Assembly: GCA_964291375.2 (NCBI GenBank)
Contig: OZ219809.1
Coordinates: 868,001 to 932,000 of the forward strand
Reading direction: 5' to 3'
Source: 3107 sp001483205
GTDB taxonomy: Bacteria > Pseudomonadota > Alphaproteobacteria > Rhodobacterales > Rhodobacteraceae
Length of the DNA stretch: 64,000 nt
How positions within the stretch are numbered: the stretch's first letter is position 1; each line of letters begins with the position of its first letter. Position numbers and translations under genes: made by a program. Positions 32,891 to 40,559 of this stretch are shown piece by piece. The notes beneath the pieces were generated by a model, which saw only the letters and a program-made list of their open reading frames with translations, searched no databases and was not told where the DNA came from.

Positions 32891-34663
32891 TCACGCCATC
32901 CTCTCGCTCGCCATTTCCGGCGGTTGCCACAGAGCCGCCAGAACCGCACGATTGACGGCATTGGCGTTCAGCATCAGCCAGAACAGATTGACCACCAGAA
33001 ACGGCACGGTCTGCCCGCTCTGCCCGGTCATATATCCGGCGATCCCCCACAGGCCCGCGGCGGCCATCACCCCCAGCAACAGCAGATTCGGCAGCACGTG
33101 CCGCAACCCCTGCAACCGGGCGGGTGTCTTCGGCGTCGGCGGAAAGGCCACCCGCCGCCCGCGCAGCACCTGACCGAGCGCCTGATACCGCAACGGCAAC
33201 AGGCCAAGCGACAGAATGCGCCCGGAATGGATGTCATGCCCCTTGCAGGCAAGGATGAGTGCCAGCTCATTGGTGATCAGGATCGGCAGGATATGCAGAA
33301 AGAACTCTGCCGAATAGGCGGCGACGGGGGCGATGCCGGTCAACAGGGAAAACACCGGCGCGAGCAGCAGAACCGGAATCCACAACACCGACAGATAGGA
33401 CCAGAACGTCGCCGCATAGTGCAGCCTGATGCGCCAGCCCATGCCCGAACGCCACAGCGGATTGGCGCGCAGGATTATATCGAACGTGCCGCCCGCGTAT
33501 TTCAGTTGCTGGGTTTTCCACGCCCGCATCGACCACGGCGACAACATGCGGGTTTCGGCCTGCGGATGATAGACCGACCGCCACCCGTCCGCGTGTTGCA
33601 GGATGGATGTGTGGATGTCTTCAGAGACGTGAAAGCGGAACGGCTCGACCTCGGTTCGGGCCAGAAGCGCAGAGGCCGGGGCAGCACCCCGCCCCGCCCC
33701 GCCTGATTTCAGCAGCTCCCGCATTTGATCCCCCTGCCGTTTCAGCGCGCAGTCAAACAGCGCTTCGCGCCGGTGGATCGACCCGGCCCCGCAACAGAAA
33801 GAGGCATGATTGCGGTTGCGCCGCCGCTGCACCACATCGAAAAACAGGCCGGGATTGGCCAGGAACGGGTCTTCGCCAACCCGCTCCCGCCCGGTCAGCC
33901 AGGCCATAAGGGGTGCCGCGACCCGCGCGCGCGCCCCGAATTTCCGCGTCAGCCAGGCGCGCCAGCTCTCGCCCGGCGGGATGTCATAGAACCAGTGCGG
34001 CGTCTGCACCCAGGCCACGCGCGGGTCGCGGAAATAGCCCAGTGTGTGCTCGACGAACCCCGGCAATATCCGGGTGTCCGCGTCGCAGATGATGATGAAA
34101 TCGCCCCGCGTGGCGAACAGGGCATTTTTGAGGTTGCCCGCCTTGAACCCCCGATTGCCGTGCCGTGTGTGATAGCGCGCGCCGAACCGGTCGGCGAGGG
34201 CGGCAAATTCCGCCCGGTTTCCGTCGTCAAGCAGGTGAAGGCTGAGCGTGACGCCTGTCGGGATGCGCAGCGCGCGGGTGGCCTCCAGCGACGGGGCGAC
34301 CAGCGCGGCCTCCTCATCAAAGGTGATGATGAACAGATCAACGCGGACCGGCCCGTCGCCCTCCAGCCCCAGATCGGCGCGGTTGTCCGGTGGCGGGGTG
34401 GCCGGGGTGTCGTTTTCGTCCCAGATGTCATGGAAGAACAGCAGTGTTCCGGCAAAGGACAAGGTTTCCGCCGCCGCCACCGCCACCGAAAAGACGATGG
34501 CGTCGGGGTTGAGTGATACGCTCCACCGCCAGCAGATATACCAGACGCCCAGCCCGATGGTCAGGCCCGCCATCAGGTGCCATGCGGTGGCCCGGTGCGG
34601 GGGCAGAGGCGGCGCGGGGGGCGGAAACCGATCCTCGAACTGGTGAAAATAGGGGCGGGACAT
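32891..34663 (-). CDS. Cellulose synthase-like glycosyltransferase, family 2
   Basis: Processive-type GT2 of 590 residues with two N-terminal and about five C-terminal transmembrane segments. Catalytic motifs: LLDDGNR, CDADT (the DxD), VSEDIHT (TED-like base). The QxxRW position reads QQLKYAGG, a departure from cellulose synthase. No PilZ domain is visible, so direct c-di-GMP control is not evident. It probably makes and exports a surface glucan or similar polymer; the sugar is not predictable. Confidence 0.85.
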   Translation of the reverse strand: MSRPYFHQFEDRFPPPAPPLPPHRATAWHLMAGLTIGLGVWYICWRWSVSLNPDAIVFSVAVAAAETLSFAGTLLFFHDIWDENDTPATPPPDNRADLGLEGDGPVRVDLFIITFDEEAALVAPSLEATRALRIPTGVTLSLHLLDDGNRAEFAALADRFGARYHTRHGNRGFKAGNLKNALFATRGDFIIICDADTRILPGFVEHTLGYFRDPRVAWVQTPHWFYDIPPGESWRAWLTRKFGARARVAAPLMAWLTGRERVGEDPFLANPGLFFDVVQRRRNRNHASFCCGAGSIHRREALFDCALKRQGDQMRELLKSGGAGRGAAPASALLARTEVEPFRFHVSEDIHTSILQHADGWRSVYHPQAETRMLSPWSMRAWKTQQLKYAGGTFDIILRANPLWRSGMGWRIRLHYAATFWSYLSVLWIPVLLLAPVFSLLTGIAPVAAYSAEFFLHILPILITNELALILACKGHDIHSGRILSLGLLPLRYQALGQVLRGRRVAFPPTPKTPARLQGLRHVLPNLLLLGVMAAAGLWGIAGYMTGQSGQTVPFLVVNLFWLMLNANAVNRAVLAALWQPPEMASERMA

Positions 34664-34682
34664 CCGGGGGCGGCAGATACTC

Positions 34683-34710
34683 GGTTACGGGTTACAGGTT
34701 ACGGGTTACA
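34683..34710 (-). repeat. Tandem 14-bp direct repeat upstream of the GT2 gene
   Basis: Two perfect head-to-tail copies of GGTTACGGGTTACA, each itself made of two GGTTAC-like halves. They lie 20-47 bp upstream of the GT2 start on the coding (minus) side, where an operator or leader structure is expected. Confidence 0.6.
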
Positions 34711-34797
34711 GAGCCGGGAACGGGTTCGGGAAACTGTCGCGCAGGCGTCACGTCATTCCGGGGTATGGGGAAAGACAAAACAAGCCGTTAAGATATG

Positions 34798-34880
34798 TGA
34801 GGCCTCTGACATATTGGCGCGTCAGTGACCAACCTGTCCCGCCCGGCGGAACTGCCCAAGCAGCGTCCGGCCCAGGCCAA
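34798..34880 (+). mobile_element. MITE relic, left half
   Basis: AGGCCTCTGACATATTGGCG, CGTCAGTGACCAACCTGTCC and a CGGCGGAACTGCC hairpin remnant match the left half of the MITE. It breaks off before the central block. The 34664-34907 gap contains nothing else besides the tandem repeat. Confidence 0.6.
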
Positions 34881-34907
34881 AATACAGTCATTTGGCCATA
34901 CCCCCGA

Positions 34908-35690
34908 TCACTCCGGATCGTTGGCCTTGCTGAAATCGCGCTCGAACGCCTCCAGCACCCGCAGAACCGCGTCATATTCGGTTGCATCCGCAAACTCTGC
35001 CGAGGATTTGGTCGAAAAGGACCACACCCCGACCGACAGTTTGGTCGCCGGATCGCGGGACAAAAGCGCGGTCTGGCTCAGGCTGGCAAACACCGAATAG
35101 CTGTATGCGCACGCGCCGTCCGGGTCGGTGAAGGACAGAAAGATGTTCAGCTTTGGCTGTCCGGGCAGGCGCGCCGCCTCGCGCGGGTCAAGAACCAGCA
35201 GCCCCAGCGCCCGGAACCGGCGTTCAAATTCGGCCTGAAGATCGGCCCCGAAGCCCGAATCAAAGCCGGGCGGCGGGCGCAGGGAACGCAGGTCGAGACC
35301 AATCCCGGCAAGGCCGCGCAGCGCGTCGAGCGACTCCGACAGGAACTGCCGTTCCGGGTCTGATCCGGGGCCGCCGGTTCGGGATGTGTCCTGACAGACA
35401 CGCGGCGCGTCCGGGCGTTCCCCGGCTCTGCCCGCCCCCGGCGTGCGCCCCCGGCTCAGGCCGAACATCCGATACAGCCAGTCCGTCCGGTCCGGGGTGA
35501 ACAGGCGGCTGGAATACTCGCGCACCTGCCGACAGCCGCTGCCGTCCGGGCAGTTGCTGCCCGCATGTCTGATCTGCTCCCACAATATCCAGAAACGGTC
35601 CTGCGTGTCGGCATGTGCCGGGTGGCCCCCGGCCCCGATAAGCGCACAGAGGCCAAGCGCATAAAGCACCGCTTTCGGCCCGCCGGTCAT
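34908..35690 (-). CDS. Exported protein of unknown function in the polysaccharide cluster
   Basis: Protein of 260 residues with an N-terminal signal peptide (cleavage near AHA-DT). No family recognised. The mature part has a Cys pair (SNCPDGSGC), a Pro/Gly-rich linker and a C-terminal alpha/beta-looking domain (PKLNIFLSFTDPDGACAYSY). Its ATG overlaps the stop of the STAS-nucleotidyltransferase gene (ATGA), so the two are coupled. Probably a periplasmic accessory of polymer export (inference). Confidence 0.6.
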   Translation of the reverse strand: MTGGPKAVLYALGLCALIGAGGHPAHADTQDRFWILWEQIRHAGSNCPDGSGCRQVREYSSRLFTPDRTDWLYRMFGLSRGRTPGAGRAGERPDAPRVCQDTSRTGGPGSDPERQFLSESLDALRGLAGIGLDLRSLRPPPGFDSGFGADLQAEFERRFRALGLLVLDPREAARLPGQPKLNIFLSFTDPDGACAYSYSVFASLSQTALLSRDPATKLSVGVWSFSTKSSAEFADATEYDAVLRVLEAFERDFSKANDPE

Positions 35691-37111
35691 GCCAGACGCT
35701 CCAGACGCGGGATGGCGCGCCGTCCGGCCCGGCCCCCATGATCCGGTGGCGCACTGACCGCCGTTTGCGCCGGGGGTATCCGGTGGCTCATCTCCCCGTC
35801 GGCCGAGACGATTGCGCCCTCCGCCCGCGCCCCCGGCCCCAGATGGGTTCCGGGCAGGATCAGGCTGTCGCGCACGAGGCTCTTGCGATGCAGCACACAG
35901 CCCGCGCCGATGATCGCCGGGCCGATCACCCGAGCGCCCGGCCCGACCCGCGCGCCGGCACCGATATAACACGGGGCCACAATCCCGGCGCGGGCGGAAA
36001 TATCGGCCTCCGGGTGGACCCAGACGCCGGGCCGGACTTCCCGCCCGGTGGGAACGGCAAGCGGGGCCGCCTGCCTCAGCACCCCGGAAACGGCGGCATA
36101 ATAGGACGGCCCGTCGGTAATTTCACACAACCGATGGGGGGCGCGAAACGGAATGACGGCGCGTTTGCGGGCAGAGAGTTGGGGCAGGATGTCCCGGCTG
36201 ATGCTGAGGTCCGGGCGGTTCCCGAAGCCCTCAAGCGCATCGGGGCTGAAGATGTAAATTCCGGCGGTTGCGGCGGGCGCATGGGGCAGTGAAGCGCCCG
36301 TCCCGGCGCGGTCCTCACCCCGCCGCGCCAGATAGGTGACCGCCGCCCCGGTCGCCCGGTGCTGCTCCATCATCGCGGCAAGGTCTGCATCACACAGCAG
36401 GGTGCCCCGGCTGACGATAAAGGGCTGCGAGAACAGATTATGGGCCGCCTGCATGTGAATGAGGCCCGACCCGCTGCTCCGTGTCCGCTGCCACCATCCG
36501 CCCGTGCCCTGCCCGCCGTCGTTGATCTGCAAGACCGTCTGACCGGCGCGGCGGTTCTGCCCCAGACAGGCGGATATTTGCGCCCCCGCCTGGCCGGTGG
36601 TGACGATGAAATCCCGCACCCCGAAACCGCTCAGCCGGTCAATGGCCCGTTGCAGGACCGGCTTGCCCAGCACATCCAGCAACGCGGTCGGGGTATGTTC
36701 GGGCAGGTGCGGACAGGGCGCCCGGTTTTCGGCACAGAGCAGCACCGCCTGAGTGCCCGCCAGCTTCAGGGCCGCGAACTCCGGCGCGGACAGGGCGGCC
36801 CCGACGGACGGATGCACCGGCATCGCGCGCTCCAGGCCCAGCCGTTCCAGATTGCGCAGGGTCCGGGCCGGAAACCCGCAGAATCCGAAATGCAGTGTGG
36901 GGTGGAGCGCCATCAGCTCGACCAGCGCCGCCAGCCCGGACGCAGGGATTCGCCCGGCCCGCGACATATCCAGCACCACGGCGCGTTTGCCCTGCGCCCC
37001 GATCCCCCGGCAGATGCGGGTCAGAGGCTCAAGGGCGTCGGACCGGACGGCCCGCGCGCGCGGGCGCAGAATGGCGATACCGCCTTCGGCAGGGTCAACA
37101 TCAATGAGCAT
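35687..37111 (-). CDS. STAS - nucleotidyltransferase - hexapeptide repeat fusion
   Basis: Protein of 474 residues with three parts. Residues 1-105 look like a STAS domain (AVVLDMSRAGRIPASGLAAL). Residues 120-330 resemble a sugar-phosphate nucleotidyltransferase (PTALLDVLGKPVLQRAIDRL, CDADLAAMMEQHRATGAAVT). Residues 350-430 are left-handed beta-helix hexapeptides (IGAGARVGPGARVIGPAIIG). The GxGTRL nucleotide loop of the second domain is replaced by AENRAPCPHLPEH, so catalysis is doubtful. Start at 37111 follows GGAG; a longer form adds seven residues. It overlaps both neighbours, indicating one operon. Confidence 0.75.
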   Translation of the reverse strand: MLIDVDPAEGGIAILRPRARAVRSDALEPLTRICRGIGAQGKRAVVLDMSRAGRIPASGLAALVELMALHPTLHFGFCGFPARTLRNLERLGLERAMPVHPSVGAALSAPEFAALKLAGTQAVLLCAENRAPCPHLPEHTPTALLDVLGKPVLQRAIDRLSGFGVRDFIVTTGQAGAQISACLGQNRRAGQTVLQINDGGQGTGGWWQRTRSSGSGLIHMQAAHNLFSQPFIVSRGTLLCDADLAAMMEQHRATGAAVTYLARRGEDRAGTGASLPHAPAATAGIYIFSPDALEGFGNRPDLSISRDILPQLSARKRAVIPFRAPHRLCEITDGPSYYAAVSGVLRQAAPLAVPTGREVRPGVWVHPEADISARAGIVAPCYIGAGARVGPGARVIGPAIIGAGCVLHRKSLVRDSLILPGTHLGPGARAEGAIVSADGEMSHRIPPAQTAVSAPPDHGGRAGRRAIPRLERLA

Positions 37112-38270
37112 CCGGGACTCCTGATCTTGCATGTCCCGGCCCTGACAGCCGGGGCAGGGGGCCCAGCCCGATTGTCCAGGCCAGCGCCGGAATGCGGGCG
37201 ATCAGCGCAACCAGCGCAGAGGTCAGGGCGATGGTGGTGCATATCTTCACCCACACCTGCGCGACCGGCGGCCATTGCAGGCCGTGCAGCCCGATCTCGG
37301 CCAGGTCGAGAAAAATGGGGTGGCAGAGGTAGATGCCAAAGGAATAGGGGGCAAGGCGCGACAGCACCGGCGGCCATCTGCGGTGTCCCAGCAACATGCA
37401 GACCGCAAACAGCACCAGCGGCATCAGGAAATCCGCCCAGTATCCGGGGGTGTAAAGGAACGGCCATGCGCCGGTCTCGATGGTCTTGCGGGTAGCGACC
37501 AGCTTGATCAGGAACAACAGCAGACCGGTATACAGCACCAGCGGCAGCCAGCGCCGGTCTGCCCCTGCCATGCCGCCCTCGTCTGCCCCGCCCGCCTGTA
37601 TCCGCCGCCAGACCCCCAGAGCGGCGGCGGCGGCAAGGCCGTATCCGGCATAGGTCAGTATCTTGACCCCCCGCGCCAGAAACGGCAACGCCTCTGACCC
37701 GTGGAAAGCGGCATAGATGAACCGGTCAAGCTCGTGCCTGACCATCAGACAGGCCAGCACCATTGCCCCCAGCGCCGGGTAACGCACCGCCAGCCGGAAC
37801 AGCGGATAGAACAGCAAGAGGCCAAACAGCGTCGGGATAAAGTGCATGTGGTATTTGACGCTGCCGAGCAGCAGATAACCGCCCCAGGCGGCGGGGCTGG
37901 CAAGCGCGTCTAACCGGGCGGGCAGATACCCGAACGCATCCGCCTTGATCAGGCTGTAGAAGGCATAGAAAACGGTCCAGAACAGAAACGGGGGCAGCAG
38001 GCGGCGGGCCTGTTCGCGGATGGTCTCGCCATAGCTGCGCGGGCGGCGGTCAAGCGTCATCAGCAACAGAAAGACCGAGATGATCAGAAACAGCTCTGTC
38101 CGTGCGGTATAGAGCACCGCGCGCAAAAGCAGCGGCAGAATGCGGTCAGAGACGGGATAGGCCGCCCACGCGCCACCGGACGCATCCGCAGTTGCGTGCA
38201 GCCCCACCATCGACAGACCGGCGGCCAGACGCAACGCATCCAGCCAGATAAATCGTTCCTGTGCTGCCAT
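37101..38270 (-). CDS. Acyltransferase 3 family membrane protein
   Basis: Polytopic membrane protein of 389 residues with about ten hydrophobic segments. N-terminal WLDALRLAAGLSMVGLHAT is the typical acyltransferase-3 start, with the conserved histidine, and RTELFLIISVFLL is the R-E/F-I-S motif region. Such enzymes O-acetylate or succinylate surface polysaccharides. First gene of the operon. The start at 38270 is favoured by GGAAAGGGG; another ATG 39 bases upstream is possible. Confidence 0.83.
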   Translation of the reverse strand: MAAQERFIWLDALRLAAGLSMVGLHATADASGGAWAAYPVSDRILPLLLRAVLYTARTELFLIISVFLLLMTLDRRPRSYGETIREQARRLLPPFLFWTVFYAFYSLIKADAFGYLPARLDALASPAAWGGYLLLGSVKYHMHFIPTLFGLLLFYPLFRLAVRYPALGAMVLACLMVRHELDRFIYAAFHGSEALPFLARGVKILTYAGYGLAAAAALGVWRRIQAGGADEGGMAGADRRWLPLVLYTGLLLFLIKLVATRKTIETGAWPFLYTPGYWADFLMPLVLFAVCMLLGHRRWPPVLSRLAPYSFGIYLCHPIFLDLAEIGLHGLQWPPVAQVWVKICTTIALTSALVALIARIPALAWTIGLGPLPRLSGPGHARSGVPDAH

Positions 38271-38348
38271 CGGCCCCTTTCCCGGCTCAGTCCGGGGCAA
38301 CCCTTTCACCCATGTCCGAAGAATTGGTAAATGTCGTGGAAAATCTGT

Positions 38349-38575
38349 GATTTACGGTTTTTTAGGGGTCACGTCCGGCCCGTCAGGGGGGCGCGCGCCG
38401 CCCCGAGCGTGCCGGGCGCGGGTTTTGCCTCTTTGCCGGAATGTAAGGGCTTACATTTTCGGTGAAAGCGCTTACATCCATGCAGCAGCGCCCTGACAGG
38501 ATCGGGGTGGACCCTGTGATCAATTTTATGTCGCCACGCTATATCCCTGATTTGGCTTGATTTACGGTTTTTTAG
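38349..38575. repeat. 17-bp direct repeats bracketing a dispersed element
   Basis: GATTTACGGTTTTTTAG occurs at 38349-38365 and again, perfectly, at 38559-38575. Between them is copy 2 of the LacI-operator-like element. The arrangement could be a target duplication, a local duplication or paired regulator sites between the divergent acyltransferase and ompA-like genes. Confidence 0.7.
38412..38545 (-). repeat. 135-bp element with LacI-operator-like palindromes, copy 2
   Basis: Carries ATGTAAGGGCTTACAT, GGTGAAAGCGCTTACAT, GACAGGATCGGGG and TGTGATCAATTTTATGTCGC. It is nearly identical to the copy at 41963, in opposite orientation. The two bracket the ompA-like, folP and glmM genes. Confidence 0.88.
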
Positions 38576-38614
38576 CGGGCGGGGCGCTATCCGGGGCGGA
38601 AAAGGATCGTGATC

Positions 38615-39235
38615 ATGTGGCATGGACGATTGATAGCGCTGGCCCTGTGCGCGTTTGTGGCGGGCGGTTTGGCGGCGCGCGCGCAGGGGCTGACCCCCGC
38701 CGAATGCGAAGAGGTGCGCGTCACCTATGGCATCATTCCCCAGGGCTGTGCTGTTTCGGCAGAGCGGCGGCCTGACCCGGCGCACCTGGAAAGCCATGTC
38801 TTTTTTCGCGGGGGCGGGGCCGGGCTGGATGCAGAGGCGGTTGCACAGATCGACCGTCTGGCGCGGGTGCTGAAAACGGGGCTTTTGTCTGATGCCTGCC
38901 TGCGGCTGGTCGGGCATTCGGATGCCTCCGGCACGCGCGATGACAACCGCGCCCTGTCCGAGCGCCGGGCGAAGGTGGTGGCGGATGCGCTGTCTGCCGG
39001 GCTGGGCACCCCTGCGCGGGTCGAGCAGATTGTCGGGATGGGTGAGGATGCGCCGCTTGCCGGTCTGCCCCCCGGCAGCGTCTGGCAACGGCGGGTGGCG
39101 ATTGAGGCGCGACGCTGCCCGGTGGGGGTGACGGCGGGCGGCAATCAGGGCGTGTCGGTGCCGGGGGACGGGGGCGCGCTCACCGGTTCCGGCCTTTCCC
39201 TGAAAGCTCCGGTCAGGGCGGTTGCGGCGCAGTAG
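38615..39235 (+). CDS. OmpA-like domain protein
   Basis: Exported protein of 206 residues with a signal peptide (cleavage near ARA-QG) and an OmpA/MotB peptidoglycan-binding domain at about 65-170: LVGHSDASGTRDDNRALSERRA followed by the VVADALSAG helix. Two cysteines in the N-terminal part may pair. It has no beta-barrel, so it is a soluble or lipid-free periplasmic anchor. Start at 38615 with AAAAGGA nine bases upstream. Partner unknown. Confidence 0.82.
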   Translation: MWHGRLIALALCAFVAGGLAARAQGLTPAECEEVRVTYGIIPQGCAVSAERRPDPAHLESHVFFRGGGAGLDAEAVAQIDRLARVLKTGLLSDACLRLVGHSDASGTRDDNRALSERRAKVVADALSAGLGTPARVEQIVGMGEDAPLAGLPPGSVWQRRVAIEARRCPVGVTAGGNQGVSVPGDGGALTGSGLSLKAPVRAVAAQ

Positions 39236-39321
39236 GGTCTGCCTGCGCGCGCGCCCGTGTCTGATATGCGGGCGGCGCTTTTTCCGGTAACCCGTGCGGA
39301 CCCCGGGTCAAAGATACAAAA

Positions 39322-39499
39322 TACCTCTGCATATTCGCTCAGCCGGGCAGCCGCCTGCCTGCCCCCCGGCAGGCGCTTTGATCGCCTCAACCCTTTACAG
39401 AGTATGGACTTTATAGAAAGACCATCGCCAATATAAACCGTCACGAAAAGCGCCCGCCCAGGCAGGCGGCTGCCCGGCTCGGCCAATATACAGAAGTCT
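39322..39499 (+). mobile_element. MITE, 178-bp copy
   Basis: Runs from TACCTCTGCATATTCG to ATATACAGAAGTCT. It has the full central block (GACCATCGCCAATATAAACC) and right half but lacks about 30 bp after the left terminal repeat. It fills most of the 39236-39539 gap and ends 41 bp before folP. Confidence 0.85.
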
Positions 39500-39539
39500 G
39501 ATCCTTGCAAATCCCCCGGCAATCTTTCAAACCGGGGCC

Positions 39540-40559
39540 ATGAAGACGTATTACAGGCCGATTGTCGAATGGGGCGCGGGCCGCCCGGCGGACGCCTTCC
39601 CCCTTGCCGGGGGGACAGGGTGGTTTGCCACCGCCGAGGCCCTGAGCCGCAACGGCAGACGCGAACGGCTGCGCGCGGCGGACCTGCCTGCGGATGTGCT
39701 GGCGCGCCTCTGCCGCCCCCGGCCCGACATCGCCGGGCTGAGCGCCTCTCGCCCCCTGCTGATGGGCATCCTCAACGTGACCCCGGACAGCTTTTCCGAC
39801 GGCGGGCGGTTCAACGCCCCCGATGCGGCCCTTGCCCGCGCCCTCGAACTGGCCGAACAGGGCGCGGACATCGTTGACATCGGCGGCGAATCCACCCGCC
39901 CCGGCGCGGATTTCGTGCCGGTGGACGAAGAATGCGCCCGCACCATACCGGTGATTGCGGCGATCCGGCAGGGCAGCGACATGCCGGTCTCGATCGACAC
40001 GCGCAAGGCAGCGGTCGGGCGGGCGGCCCTGAATGCCGGGGCCAACCTGATCAACGATGTTGCCGCCTTCACCTTTGAGCCGGAGCTTGCAGAGGTTGCG
40101 GCGCGCGCCGGGGTGCCGGTTTGCCTCATGCACGCACAGGGCGATCCGGCGACGATGCAGGACGCCCCGGCCTATGACGACGTGCTGCTCGACGTTTACG
40201 ATTTTCTCGAAGCGCGGATCAGGGCGGCCATGGTCGCAGGCATCCCGCACGAAAACATCATCATTGATCCGGGGATCGGGTTCGGCAAGACGACAGCGCA
40301 TAATCTGGACCTTCTGCGCGGCATCAGCCTGTTTCACGCCTTGGGCTGTCCGATCCTGCTGGGGGCGTCGCGAAAACGCTTCATCGGCGCGATTGCCGGT
40401 GCGCCGTCGGCGGATGACCGCGCGCCGGGGTCGATTGCCGTGGCCCTGGCCGCGCTGTCGCAGGGGGTGCAGATTATCCGCGCCCATGATGTGACAGAAA
40501 CGCAACAAGCGATCCGGCTGTGGCAGGCGCTGCATATTGGCGATGAGGGGCGGGCATGA
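39540..40559 (+). CDS. folP: Dihydropteroate synthase
   Basis: DHPS of 339 residues, which condenses dihydropterin pyrophosphate with p-aminobenzoate. MGILNVTPDSFSDGGRF (from residue 75), DIGGESTRPGAD and the C-terminal GASRKRFIG motif are intact. The 70-residue N-terminal extension (with WGAGRPADAFPLAGG) is typical of Rhodobacterales enzymes. Its stop overlaps the glmM start. Confidence 0.95.
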   Translation: MKTYYRPIVEWGAGRPADAFPLAGGTGWFATAEALSRNGRRERLRAADLPADVLARLCRPRPDIAGLSASRPLLMGILNVTPDSFSDGGRFNAPDAALARALELAEQGADIVDIGGESTRPGADFVPVDEECARTIPVIAAIRQGSDMPVSIDTRKAAVGRAALNAGANLINDVAAFTFEPELAEVAARAGVPVCLMHAQGDPATMQDAPAYDDVLLDVYDFLEARIRAAMVAGIPHENIIIDPGIGFGKTTAHNLDLLRGISLFHALGCPILLGASRKRFIGAIAGAPSADDRAPGSIAVALAALSQGVQIIRAHDVTETQQAIRLWQALHIGDEGRA

